Assembly (NCBI RefSeq): GCF_001243045.1
Contig: NZ_LN849007.1
Location: 1,888,989-1,952,988 of the forward strand
From: Clostridium niameyense
GTDB taxonomy: Bacteria > Bacillota > Clostridia > Clostridiales > Clostridiaceae
DNA length: 64,000 nt
Direction of reading: 5' to 3'
Shown: piece after piece, positions 37,038 through 45,727 of the stretch
Position numbering within the stretch: the stretch's first letter is position 1
Layout of the letters: each line of letters opens with the position of its first letter
Notes under the pieces: model-generated
What the model was told of the DNA's origin: nothing
Seen by the model: the letters and a program-made list of their open reading frames with translations, nothing else
The model's database searches: none
Program-made: the position numbers and the translations under genes

Positions 37038-38957
37038 ATGAAGAATTCACAATATTACATAAAAGTATCAACCGGATGTCCAGTAACTAATGTAGCTGAT
37101 ATAGATTTTAACATAAAAAACATATTAAAGTGCATAGATAAAGCTTTAAATGATAATTCTAAATTTATAGTATTACCAGAATTGTGTATAACTTCTTATA
37201 CTTGTGGAGAACTTTTCACCCAAAGCTTACTTTTAAAAGGAGCCCTTAACGGACTATATTCTATATGCAAATATTCAACTGATAAAGATATTTTAATAGC
37301 AGTAGGTGCTCCTCTTTTATATAAAAATACTTTATATAATTGTGCCTTTATAATATTTAAAGGAAAAATATTAGGTGTAGTTCCCAAAAGTTATCTCCCT
37401 AACTATACAGAATTTTATGAGAAAAGATGGTTTACTGAAGGCCTAAACTTAATAAACAAAAAAATAGATCTATTTTTCCAACAAGATATTCCCTTTGGAA
37501 CAAATTTAATTTTTAAAAGTGGTATATTTAAATTTGCTTTTGAAATATGTGAAGATTTATGGGTAACAATACCACCTAGTAGTTATCTTTCTTTAATGGG
37601 GGCAAATATAATAGGTAATTTATCTGCCTCTAATGAAATTGTAAGCAAGGCCGACTATAGGAGAAATTTAATTTCATCTCAAAGTGGTAGATGCATGGCT
37701 TCTTATGTTTATTCTTCTTCAGGAATTTATGAATCATCTACAGATTTAGTTTTTAGTGGTCATTTGTTAATCGGAGAAAATGGCTCTATTTTAAAAGAAA
37801 ATAATAGGTTTCAAAGAGATAATGAAGTCATAACTTCGATTATTGATGTGGATAAACTTAACAATGAGAGATTAAAAAATATAAGCTTTAAAGATAATTA
37901 TAAATCTATTAATTATGAACCTTATGAAATAGATTTTCAATTTGACAATACTGATATATTAAATTTCGACAGATCTGTTAGCAAATACCCTTTTGTACCT
38001 TCTAAAGAATCTGAAAGAGAAATAAGATGTAAAGAAATATTCAATATTCAAACTTCTGCCTTAGCTAAAAGGATAGAACACACTAAACTAAAAAAAGCTG
38101 TTATAGGAATATCTGGAGGATTAGATTCAACCTTAGCATTACTTATTACATCTAAAACCTTTGATATGTTAAACATACCTAGAAAAAACATAGTAACTAT
38201 TACAATGCCTGGTTTTGGAACTACAGATAGAACTTATAATAATGCAGTAAATTTATGTAAAAATTTAAATACTGATTTAAGGGAAATTAATATAGTTAAA
38301 TCATGCTTACAACATTTTGAAGACATAGGGCATGATGTTAATATACATGATGTAACTTACGAAAACGTTCAAGCTAGAGAAAGAACTCAAATTCTTATGG
38401 ATATTGCAAATAAAGAATGTGGACTTGTCATAGGAACAGGAGATTTATCAGAGTTAGCTTTAGGTTGGTGCACTTATAATGGCGACCATATGTCTATGTA
38501 TAGCGTAAACTGTTCTATTCCCAAAACATTAGTAAGATATTTGGTAAAATATGTAGCTTTAAAAGAAGTTTCTAAAAAGGTTTCTAAAATACTTATAGAT
38601 ATATTAGATACACCTGTAAGTCCTGAATTACTTCCTAAAGATAAAGAAGGTAAAATATCACAAAAAACAGAGGAGATAGTAGGACCTTATGAGTTACATG
38701 ACTTCTTCTTATATTACTTTATACGTCAAGGAGCTACTCCAGACAAAATAATAAATTTAGCAAAAGTAGCATTTAAAGATAATTATTCTGAAGAAGTTAT
38801 AGAAAAATGGTTTAACTACTTTATTAAAAGATTTTTCACTCAACAATTTAAGCGTTCTGCAATACCTGATGGTCCTAAGGTAGGAACTATAAGTCTATCT
38901 CCTCGTGGAGATTTTAAAATGCCATCAGATGCAAGCTTTAATCTTTGGAAAAACTAA
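37038..38957 (+). CDS. nadE: Glutamine-dependent NAD+ synthetase
   Basis: A 639-residue two-domain enzyme. Residues about 1-300 form a nitrilase-type glutaminase with the Glu-Lys-Cys triad in VLPELCIT, VPKSYLPN and FEICEDLW. The C-terminal half is the ATP-dependent synthetase with P-loop GISGGLDSTLAL near 360 and GTGDLSELALGWCTYNGDH near 475. It converts deamido-NAD to NAD using glutamine nitrogen. ATG 37038 follows TTGGAGGAATTAAA. It stands alone and ends at a long terminator hairpin. Confidence 0.96.
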   Translation: MKNSQYYIKVSTGCPVTNVADIDFNIKNILKCIDKALNDNSKFIVLPELCITSYTCGELFTQSLLLKGALNGLYSICKYSTDKDILIAVGAPLLYKNTLYNCAFIIFKGKILGVVPKSYLPNYTEFYEKRWFTEGLNLINKKIDLFFQQDIPFGTNLIFKSGIFKFAFEICEDLWVTIPPSSYLSLMGANIIGNLSASNEIVSKADYRRNLISSQSGRCMASYVYSSSGIYESSTDLVFSGHLLIGENGSILKENNRFQRDNEVITSIIDVDKLNNERLKNISFKDNYKSINYEPYEIDFQFDNTDILNFDRSVSKYPFVPSKESEREIRCKEIFNIQTSALAKRIEHTKLKKAVIGISGGLDSTLALLITSKTFDMLNIPRKNIVTITMPGFGTTDRTYNNAVNLCKNLNTDLREINIVKSCLQHFEDIGHDVNIHDVTYENVQARERTQILMDIANKECGLVIGTGDLSELALGWCTYNGDHMSMYSVNCSIPKTLVRYLVKYVALKEVSKKVSKILIDILDTPVSPELLPKDKEGKISQKTEEIVGPYELHDFFLYYFIRQGATPDKIINLAKVAFKDNYSEEVIEKWFNYFIKRFFTQQFKRSAIPDGPKVGTISLSPRGDFKMPSDASFNLWKN

Positions 38958-39020
38958 TAAAAATATAATAACCTATATATAATCTCTATACGTCTAGATA
39001 TAAAAATACTTAATTCACTA

Positions 39021-39087
39021 AGAACTTCTTATTTGAATTTTAGATATATTTTCTACGCCTATATCTAAAACTCAAAATAAGAAGTTC
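39021..39087 (+). terminator. Long terminator hairpin after nadE
   Basis: AGAACTTCTTATTTTGA-type left arm (39021-39047) pairs over about 25 bases with the right arm at 39061-39087, including TAGATAT with ATATCTA near the apex; TTTTTTT follows. Confidence 0.85.
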
Positions 39088-39242
39088 TAATTTTTTTAGA
39101 GTAACCCCTGTACACCATATATTATATTTTTTTATATAACCTAATTTAATAAGTTAGGATTTTAAAATACATTAAATAATTCTATAATTAATTTCTCATT
39201 TACAATTTAATTCTACTTAATTATTTTAAATAATAATATTTT

Positions 39243-39668
39243 CTATTTGTATATGTCTACTACTAATCCTGTTATATCATCTATAGTTTTAGCTATATCT
39301 AAATTATCCTTTTCTGAATCTAGCAGCATTTCTGTAAGATCTTTTAGCTTTTCATCTATAGTCTCTACAGTTATGTAGTATTGAGTTTGCCAAAAACTTA
39401 TATCTTTTTTTACACTATACATATACTGCAATACTGATTTTAAATATTCTTTTATTAAATTTTTATAAGCTCTTACATCAGCATAACATTTAGTTATAAC
39501 TAATCTATTACCTTTTTTCTTTATATCATCTAAGATTTTTTTAAGTTCCTGCTCTGATTTTTGTTGCCTTGCAAAATTAAAATTCTGCGAAAAACCTCTT
39601 TTATTTCCTACAAGTTTTCTATTCTCTGAAGGTATAGGTGTATTTGTCCCAACTCTTTTTATTTCCAA
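39243..39668 (-). CDS. yaaR: YaaR-family protein (DUF327)
   Basis: A 141-residue helical protein of the YaaR/DUF327 family. It has a disordered, basic N-terminus (RVGTNTPIPSENRKLV), then three or more helices with QKSEQELKKILDDIKKKGNRL and ADVRAYKNLIKEYLKSVLQY. The start is a TTG at 39668, four bases after AAGGGGTGG. Its function is not established. The leader upstream contains the tandem hairpin RNA element and two terminator-like hairpins, so expression may be attenuated. Confidence 0.85.
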   Translation of the reverse strand: MEIKRVGTNTPIPSENRKLVGNKRGFSQNFNFARQQKSEQELKKILDDIKKKGNRLVITKCYADVRAYKNLIKEYLKSVLQYMYSVKKDISFWQTQYYITVETIDEKLKDLTEMLLDSEKDNLDIAKTIDDITGLVVDIYK

Positions 39669-39737
39669 AAAACCACCCCTTAAATTTCTTGTTATATTAA
39701 TATTATATTATATTTTTTATTAAAAATATATAAAAAT

Positions 39738-39798
39738 GGCAGGAATCTATAAAAAATCCTACCAAAACAATAAAAGACTGATAATGGTATCAGCCTTT
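39738..39798 (-). terminator. Two successive terminator-like hairpins upstream of yaaR
   Basis: On the minus strand AAAGGCTGATA / TATCAGTCTTT with a CCAT loop (39773-39798) is followed by TATTGTTTT. Then GGTAGGAT / ATTCCTGCC (39738-39764) is followed by ATTTTTATA. Both lie between the tandem RNA motif and the yaaR start. Confidence 0.65.
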
Positions 39799-39807
39799 AG
39801 ATATGTT

Positions 39808-39894
39808 ATATAATCTCCCGACCTTTGTCGAGTATGTTATTCATTTTTAGAAAGGATATATGGGATATAGTCTCCTAACCACTGCTAGGTATGT
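39808..39894 (-). ncRNA. Tandem two-unit structured RNA motif of unknown class
   Basis: Two 30-base units, at 39865-39894 and 39808-39837, are spaced by 57 bases. On the minus strand each reads ACATAC, a 5-bp hairpin with four-base loop, then GGAGAYTATAT. The flanks are identical while the stems differ: TAGC-AGTG-GTTA in the first unit and CGAC-AAAG-GTCG in the second. The changes preserve pairing, with a G-U pair valid only for the minus-strand RNA. ATA and TAT can close the unit below an internal loop. A promoter sits just upstream and terminators just downstream. It matches no riboswitch I know. Confidence 0.55.
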
Positions 39895-39909
39895 TTAAGA
39901 ATCATATAT

Positions 39910-39937
39910 TTTATATTTACATTATTGCCTCAAACAA
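39910..39937 (-). promoter_or_regulatory. Candidate promoter of the tandem RNA / yaaR leader
   Basis: Minus-strand TTGTTT and TATAAA are 16 bases apart and would start transcription about ten bases before the first ACATAC unit. Confidence 0.45.
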
Positions 39938-40028
39938 TAGTTATTATATCATTAAATTAAAATTTATACAACATAAATTCAAAAAAAATTAATATTTTTT
40001 ATAAATTTCTATCTTTAAATTCCATAAA

Positions 40029-40619
40029 CTACAAATCTAGCGAAATTTTTATCTTAGAATCTAAAAGTTTCATGAATTTATCCGACAAAGTTGCCACATG
40101 TCTACCTAACCTAGCTTTAGATACTACTCTTATTTGCTCTGCTAAAACTGTTCCTGTTATCTCCATTTTTTCACCTTCTACAAGTTGGAAATCTCCATTT
40201 CTTATAGAAATATGTACTGCTATTTTTTTAGGTCTGTTTGAAATTGGCACTACTATAGTTGTAGGTGCATTTTGATTTCCTGTATCATTTTGTATTATTA
40301 TTACAGGCCTAATTTTATTTTCTTCTGAACCTATATTTTGACCTAATTCACATGTCCATACTTCCCCTCGCTTTGGAACAACTCTAATTCTATTCTTAAC
40401 ATTATCATTCATTTCTATACCATCATTTACCCATTCAACATATTTATACAATCTTCCTATATCATAAGATCTTTCCTTTGAACGTCTTATATGTTTATTT
40501 TGATGCAATTTATTATTTATCTTATGTATATAATCTTCTATTAATTTATGTATTTGTTGTTCTGTATCACATATGTATTTATCTAATTCTTCCTTATTCA
40601 TTTCCTTTAAATTTTTCAT
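40029..40619 (-). CDS. MazF/PemK-fold protein with N-terminal helical extension
   Basis: 196 residues. Residues about 82-196 form a MazF/PemK domain (RGEVWTCELGQNIGSEENKIRPVIIIQN, seen as RGEVWTCEL ... RPVIIIQND, then TTIVVPISNRPKK and GTVLAEQIRVVSKARLG). Typical MazF toxins are about 115 residues, so the first 80 residues are an added charged helical region (MNKEELDKYICDTEQQIHKL). MazF enzymes cleave mRNA. No antitoxin gene is found on either side: upstream is a divergent chromate transporter, and downstream is the tandem RNA. It could be a self-contained or chromosomally tamed nuclease. ATG 40619 follows GGGGGAAAGAGTA. Confidence 0.88.
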   Translation of the reverse strand: MKNLKEMNKEELDKYICDTEQQIHKLIEDYIHKINNKLHQNKHIRRSKERSYDIGRLYKYVEWVNDGIEMNDNVKNRIRVVPKRGEVWTCELGQNIGSEENKIRPVIIIQNDTGNQNAPTTIVVPISNRPKKIAVHISIRNGDFQLVEGEKMEITGTVLAEQIRVVSKARLGRHVATLSDKFMKLLDSKIKISLDL

Positions 40620-40773
40620 TACTCTTTCCCCCTATAATAATTATAATATCAAAACTTGAAAGAGAAATAAAACATATTATCATATATTTATTTAACTTTA
40701 ATTATATTTAGTATATTTTTATGATTATAAGCTATAATTATATTGTTATTTATATCTAAACGAGGTGATTTTT

Positions 40774-41310
40774 ATGTTCAATTATTTAGAAATGTTTTTA
40801 AGCTTCTTTAAAATAGGTGCTTTTACTTTTGGTGGTGGCTACGCTATGATTCCTCTTATAGAGGAAGAAGTAGTTAATAAGAAAAACTGGCTATCTAAAG
40901 AAGACTTTTTAGACATATTAGCAATATCTCAATCCTTTCCAGGAGCCTTAGCTGTTAATTCTTCTATATTTATAGGTTATAAAATAGCTAATTTAAAAGG
41001 AGCAATTATAGCTTTGCTTGGGACTGTATTACCATCCTTCTTTATAATATTATGTATCGCAAAATTTTTTATGCAATTTAGAAATAATTATTATATCGAT
41101 TTAATATTTAAAGGAATTAATGGTGCTGTACCTGTTCTAGTTTTAATTGCAGTTTTAAATCTAGGTAAATCTCTACATAAAAGTTATATAAATTATATAA
41201 TAATAGTTATAACTATTATTTTATTAAAATTCTTTAAAGTTCATCCTGTTATAATTATAATTACATCTGCTACTTATGGCTACTTATATTTTAGAAAGAA
41301 GGTGAAATAA
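40774..41310 (+). CDS. chrA: Chromate transporter ChrA half-protein, first subunit
   Basis: A 178-residue single-domain CHR protein with about five membrane helices. Conserved motifs are FKIGAFTFGGGYAMIPLIEEEVV near residue 10 (quoted as FTFGGGYAMIP) and AISQSFPGALAVNSS near 55. Short CHR proteins work as pairs with opposite topology, and the second half follows at once. Start ATG 40774 follows CGAGGTGATTTTT; the in-frame GTG at 40765 lies inside that site. Chromate may not be the natural substrate. Confidence 0.9.
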   Translation: MFNYLEMFLSFFKIGAFTFGGGYAMIPLIEEEVVNKKNWLSKEDFLDILAISQSFPGALAVNSSIFIGYKIANLKGAIIALLGTVLPSFFIILCIAKFFMQFRNNYYIDLIFKGINGAVPVLVLIAVLNLGKSLHKSYINYIIIVITIILLKFFKVHPVIIIITSATYGYLYFRKKVK

Positions 41311-41847
41311 TTGAATATTTTACTTAAATTGTTTTTTTCCTTCTTAAAAATAGGTATGTTTAGTTTTGGTGGGGGTTATGCTATGCTGCCTCTTATAGAA
41401 AAAGAAATAGTATCTGGTAGGCATTGGATAAATTACAAAGAATTTATAGATATTATAGGTATATCTCAAATGACACCTGGGCCTATAGCAATAAATTCAG
41501 CTACTTTTGTAGGATTTACAGTAAGTGGTGTATTAGGAAGCATATTTGCTACTTTAGGGGTAATAGCTTTCTCTTTTATACTAGTGAGTATAGCGAGTCA
41601 TTTTATCATGAAATTTAAACAATCTAATGTGATGAAATCTGCCCTTATGGGAATGCGCCCTACTTTAATAGGTTTTATAATATACACTTTCCTATCACTT
41701 TCTATGGAATCTTATAAAGATTTAAAAAGTATTTTAATAGGCATAATAACATTATTATTGTTATTATCTAAAAAAATAAATCCTATATTAGTTATAGTTA
41801 TATCTGGTATTCTAGGAATATTTTTTTATGGAATTTTGCCTTTCTAG
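41311..41847 (+). CDS. chrA: Chromate transporter ChrA half-protein, second subunit
   Basis: 178 residues, about five membrane helices, paralogous to the preceding gene: FSFGGGYAMLPLIEKEIV near residue 20 and GISQMTPGPIAINSATFVG near 55. The TTG start directly abuts the preceding TAA, and GAAGGTGAAATA lies inside the end of that gene, so the two are translationally coupled. MTPGP versus SFPGA in the central motif is the usual difference between the two partners. Confidence 0.9.
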   Translation: MNILLKLFFSFLKIGMFSFGGGYAMLPLIEKEIVSGRHWINYKEFIDIIGISQMTPGPIAINSATFVGFTVSGVLGSIFATLGVIAFSFILVSIASHFIMKFKQSNVMKSALMGMRPTLIGFIIYTFLSLSMESYKDLKSILIGIITLLLLLSKKINPILVIVISGILGIFFYGILPF

Positions 41848-41874
41848 AATATTCAAAAAAATAATTAATAAATA

Positions 41875-41903
41875 TTGTAGCTATTGTTATAATATGTTAC
41901 AAT
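41875..41903 (+). promoter_or_regulatory. Promoter of the Mn riboswitch transcript
   Basis: TTGTAG and TACAAT are separated by 17 bases, placing the transcription start at the first bases of the aptamer. Confidence 0.6.
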
Positions 41904-41910
41904 TTATAAA

Positions 41911-42008
41911 GACAGAGGGGAGTAGCAAAAGTTTTTACTTTTAACTATTCGTCATTACGGTTTTAATACCCGGGTAGTTTTCTCCTGCGAGATTGCAAGA
42001 CCTTTGTC
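41911..42008 (+). promoter_or_regulatory. Manganese riboswitch (yybP-ykoY)
   Basis: The 5' element GACAGAGGGGAGTAGC and the 3' element GCAAGACCTTTGTC match the yybP-ykoY consensus. P1 pairs GACAGAGG with CCTTTGTC. The internal CATTACGG, CCCGGG and TCCTGCGAGA segments are also present. The 3' strand of P1 is shared with the terminator at 41997-42033, so Mn2+ binding should free the downstream gene from termination (an ON switch). Confidence 0.92.
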
Positions 42009-42038
42009 CTATTTTATATAGGACAAAGGTCTTTTTTA
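41997..42038 (+). terminator. Terminator of the Mn riboswitch
   Basis: AAGACCTTTGTCCTAT pairs perfectly with ATAGGACAAAGGTCTT around five bases and runs into TTTTTT. Its left arm overlaps the aptamer's P1. Confidence 0.92.
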
Positions 42039-42111
42039 TTAACTAAAAACAAAATACAAATATCCTAATATTATAGGAAATTTTACAAATAATAATTTAG
42101 AGGTGAATGGT

Positions 42112-44730
42112 ATGTGGTTTAATAAAACTTCTGAAGAAACTTTAAAAGAATTAGATGTAGATCCTCAAATTGGATTAACTTTAGAAGAAGTAAAGAAAAG
42201 AACAGAAAAATATGGATCTAATAAACTAAATGCAAAAAAACAAAAGTCTATGTTAAAACTATTTTTTGAACAGTTAAATGATATATTAATTTATATCCTT
42301 CTTGCTGCAGCAATAGTTTCTGGAATATTAGGAGAAGTTAGTGATGCTATAATAATTGCTATAGTTATAATCATAAATGCAGTAGTTGGAGTTATTCAAG
42401 AAGCTAAAGCTGAAAAAGCTCTAGAAGCTTTAAAACAACTCTCTAATCCTAAAGCTTTAGTAAAAAGGAATGGCAATTTAGATGAGGTTCCCTCAGATGA
42501 AGTAGTCCCAGGAGATATAATTATAATTGATGCTGGTAGGCATATTCCCTGTGACTTAAGACTTATAGAAACTGCTAACCTTAAAATTGAGGAATCTGCA
42601 TTAACTGGAGAATCTGTACCTGTAGAAAAAAGTTCAGATGAGGTATTTACAGATGAAAAAATAGCCTTAGGAGATCAAAAAAATATGGCATTCATGTCCA
42701 CTCTTTCAACCTATGGAAGGGGAATTGGAGTAGCTGTAGCTACTGGTATGAATACTGAAATAGGTAAAATAGCTAAAATGTTAGAATCTGAAGATAAAGA
42801 ATTGACTCCTCTACAAAAAAAATTAGCTGGACTTGGCAAAATATTAGGAATTGCTGCACTATGTATATGTGCATTAATGTTTCTAGTAGGACTTATCCAA
42901 AAACGAAATACTTTAGAAATGTTCTTAACAGCTATAAGTCTTGCTGTAGCTGCTATACCTGAAGGACTGCCTGCTATAGTAACTATAGTCTTAGCTATGG
43001 GCGTTCAAAAAATGATAAAGAAAAATGCTATAATTAGGAAATTACCTGCTGTTGAAACCTTAGGTGCAGTAAATATAATATGTTCGGATAAAACTGGAAC
43101 CCTAACTCAAAATAAAATGACAGTAACTAAATTTTATGCCGATAAAACCTTAGACACTTTAGATAAATTAGACATAAAAAATCCGTTACATAACTTGTTG
43201 CTTAATAATTTAATCTTGTGTAATGACGCAACTTTCTCTAAGGAATCTAGTACTGGTGACCCTACTGAAATAGCCCTTTTAGAAGCAGGAGCAAAATATT
43301 CCTTAATAAAAGATGAACTAGAAATAAATCATAAAAGGATAGATGAGATTCCTTTTGAATCTGACAGAAAATTAATGACAACAGTAAATAAATTTGATGA
43401 TAAATATTACGTTATGACAAAAGGTGCTATCGATAACTTAGTTAAAATAAGTAAAAATATATATTTAAATGGTGAGGTAGTTCCTTTAACTGAAGATTTA
43501 AAAAAAGATATAATGGAATCTTCTAATGGAATGTCTAAAAATGCTCTTAGGGTATTAGGTGCATCTTTTAAAATTTTAGATAAAGAAAATTATAATAAAG
43601 AAGATTTAGAAAAAGATTTAACTTTTATAGGTTTAGTGGGTATGATTGATCCTCCTCGTGAAACTGCTAAAGACTCTATAGCTGAGTGTAAAAAATCTGG
43701 TATAAAAACTATAATGATTACAGGAGATCATAAAGTTACAGCATTTGCTATAGCTAAAGAACTTGGTATAGCTGAAGATGAATCTCAAGCTATTTTTGGG
43801 CATGAATTAGATAATATGTCTGATGAAGAATTATTAAATAAAATAGATAATTTAAGAGTTTTTGCTAGAGTGTCCCCTGAACACAAAGTTAAAATAGTAA
43901 AAGCCTTTAAAAATAAAGGAAATATAGTATCTATGACTGGCGATGGAGTAAATGATGCTCCTTCTTTAAAAACTGCTGATATAGGGGTAGCCATGGGTAT
44001 AACTGGTACAGATGTAGCCAAAGGCGCTTCTGATATGGTACTAACAGATGATAACTTTTCTACTATAGTATCTGCTATAAAAGAAGGACGAAATATTTAT
44101 AATAATATAAAAAAATCTATAATATTCCTTTTATCTTGTAACTTAGGCGAAATTATAGCTTTATTTATAGGAATTATACTAGGTTGGCCATCACCTTTAA
44201 GACCTATACACCTTTTGTGGGTCAATCTAATTACAGATAGCCTACCTGCTTTGGCTTTAGGTATAGATCCTGGTGACCCTGATGTTATGAATGAAATGCC
44301 TAGAGATCCTAATGAAGGTTTATTTGCTAATGGTGGTACTTTATTTACAATATTAAATGGTATTTTAATAGGTATTTTAACTTTAATTGCCTTTGAATTT
44401 GGGAGAATAAAATATTCTAACTCATTAATGCATGCCCAAACTATGGCTTTTGTAGTATTAAGTGTATCCCAATTATTTCATTCTCTTAATATGAGAAGCC
44501 GTAAAAAATCTATATTTCAATTAGGGTTATTCAGTAACAAATTTCTTATAGGCTCCATATTATTTGGAATCTTATTACAAGATATCGTTATAACCATACC
44601 ATTTTTATCTTCTATATTTAAAGTATTTGATTTAACTCCCTCTGACTGGATATTTGTAAGTATTCTATCTGTAGTACCTCTAATAGTAAATGAAATAATC
44701 AAAATATTTATAAGAGCAAAAGAAAAATAA
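42112..44730 (+). CDS. P2A-type cation ATPase, probable Mn2+ (or Ca2+) exporter
   Basis: An 872-residue P-type ATPase. An N-terminal cation ATPase domain (LTLEEVKKRTEKYGSNKL), the dephosphorylation loop TGES, the M4 ion site PEGLPA and the phosphorylation site DKTGTLTQNKM near residue 327 are present. The hinge MTGDGVNDAPSLK and C-terminal helices with WVNLITDSLPALALG follow. Motifs are those of SERCA/PMR1-like pumps that carry Ca2+ and Mn2+. The Mn riboswitch in the leader favours manganese export. ATG 42112 follows AGAGGTGA; the in-frame GTG 42103 overlaps that site. Confidence 0.93.
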   Translation: MWFNKTSEETLKELDVDPQIGLTLEEVKKRTEKYGSNKLNAKKQKSMLKLFFEQLNDILIYILLAAAIVSGILGEVSDAIIIAIVIIINAVVGVIQEAKAEKALEALKQLSNPKALVKRNGNLDEVPSDEVVPGDIIIIDAGRHIPCDLRLIETANLKIEESALTGESVPVEKSSDEVFTDEKIALGDQKNMAFMSTLSTYGRGIGVAVATGMNTEIGKIAKMLESEDKELTPLQKKLAGLGKILGIAALCICALMFLVGLIQKRNTLEMFLTAISLAVAAIPEGLPAIVTIVLAMGVQKMIKKNAIIRKLPAVETLGAVNIICSDKTGTLTQNKMTVTKFYADKTLDTLDKLDIKNPLHNLLLNNLILCNDATFSKESSTGDPTEIALLEAGAKYSLIKDELEINHKRIDEIPFESDRKLMTTVNKFDDKYYVMTKGAIDNLVKISKNIYLNGEVVPLTEDLKKDIMESSNGMSKNALRVLGASFKILDKENYNKEDLEKDLTFIGLVGMIDPPRETAKDSIAECKKSGIKTIMITGDHKVTAFAIAKELGIAEDESQAIFGHELDNMSDEELLNKIDNLRVFARVSPEHKVKIVKAFKNKGNIVSMTGDGVNDAPSLKTADIGVAMGITGTDVAKGASDMVLTDDNFSTIVSAIKEGRNIYNNIKKSIIFLLSCNLGEIIALFIGIILGWPSPLRPIHLLWVNLITDSLPALALGIDPGDPDVMNEMPRDPNEGLFANGGTLFTILNGILIGILTLIAFEFGRIKYSNSLMHAQTMAFVVLSVSQLFHSLNMRSRKKSIFQLGLFSNKFLIGSILFGILLQDIVITIPFLSSIFKVFDLTPSDWIFVSILSVVPLIVNEIIKIFIRAKEK

Positions 44731-44743
44731 TTTATTTAAAAAT

Positions 44744-44785
44744 AAAAATATTCCTATGTATTATTAAAATACACAGGAATATTTT
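44744..44785. terminator. Terminator of the cation ATPase gene
   Basis: AAAAATATTCCTATGTA pairs with TACACAGGAATATTTTT with one mismatch. It lies between convergent genes and could serve both. Confidence 0.85.
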
Positions 44786-44792
44786 TGTTTAT

Positions 44793-45644
44793 CTATCTTT
44801 TAATATCATAATTTTTTAAAATAGATTTAATAACTCTTGTAGATTTAATCTTTTTATTTTTTATAATTAAATTTCCATAATCTTTTGTTGTAAATATGTC
44901 TATATTTCTGCTCTTTAATCTGTTCAATAGTTTATCTTGAGGACTATACATACCATTAGAAGTAATTATAGCAACAGATGGTTTTATAGTATCTAAAAAC
45001 TCATCAGAAGTTCCTGTATTAAAGCCATGATGAGATACCTTTAAAACCTCACATTTTTTTAATAATCCTTCTTTTATCATATCTTTTTCTTCTGCATTTT
45101 CACAATCTCCAGCAAATAAATAATTTATATTATCTACCTTACCTTGAAGAACTATAGAATTATTATTTTCATTTTTCAAGTTATTATTAATAGGTCCTAT
45201 AGCCTCTAAATATACACCTCTAGCTTTAAGTTTCCAGCCTTTTTTTATCCAAACAATTTTAACTTTATTTTTATTTATACAATTTAAAACTTTTTGTTTA
45301 TCCTTTGCTTCATGTCTAGGCAAATAAACTTTATTTACTTTCATACTTTTTAACATCATATCCATACCACCATAATGATCATCATGATAGTGTGTTAATA
45401 TTATTCCATCTATTTTGTATATATTGTTATATTGGAGATATGATATTACCCTACTAGAATGATATCCCCAACCAGTATCAAGTAGATAATTTTTTTTACC
45501 TGATTTTATTAATATACAATCGCTTTGACCTACATCTATAAAGTGCACTTCTGGTATTTTTTCATTTGCAAAAACCTGTGAATTAATTGTACTCATTACC
45601 AATAAAAAAAATAATAAAAACCCTTGAAGTATCTTCTGTTTCAT
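44793..45644 (-). CDS. Secreted ComEC-like metallo-beta-lactamase-fold hydrolase
   Basis: 283 residues with an N-terminal signal (hydrophobic 6-22, cleavage near VFANE), then a ComEC/Rec2-type MBL domain. Features are VHFIDVGQSDCILIKSG, the metal motif LTHYHDDHYGG, and a second set with FAGDCENAEE and SHHGFNTGTSDEF. ComEC-type hydrolase domains process DNA outside the membrane; this stand-alone form lacks the channel, so its substrate is unknown. I start at ATG 45644, right after AGGAGGTGTTT; a GTG at 45650 overlaps that site. Confidence 0.88.
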   Translation of the reverse strand: MKQKILQGFLLFFLLVMSTINSQVFANEKIPEVHFIDVGQSDCILIKSGKKNYLLDTGWGYHSSRVISYLQYNNIYKIDGIILTHYHDDHYGGMDMMLKSMKVNKVYLPRHEAKDKQKVLNCINKNKVKIVWIKKGWKLKARGVYLEAIGPINNNLKNENNNSIVLQGKVDNINYLFAGDCENAEEKDMIKEGLLKKCEVLKVSHHGFNTGTSDEFLDTIKPSVAIITSNGMYSPQDKLLNRLKSRNIDIFTTKDYGNLIIKNKKIKSTRVIKSILKNYDIKR

Positions 45645-45727
45645 AAACACCTCCTACTGTTTTTATTATTTTTTGTAATAAGCAATTTTTTATTATATTA
45701 TTTTACTGTAAAATTATCTATTAAAAT

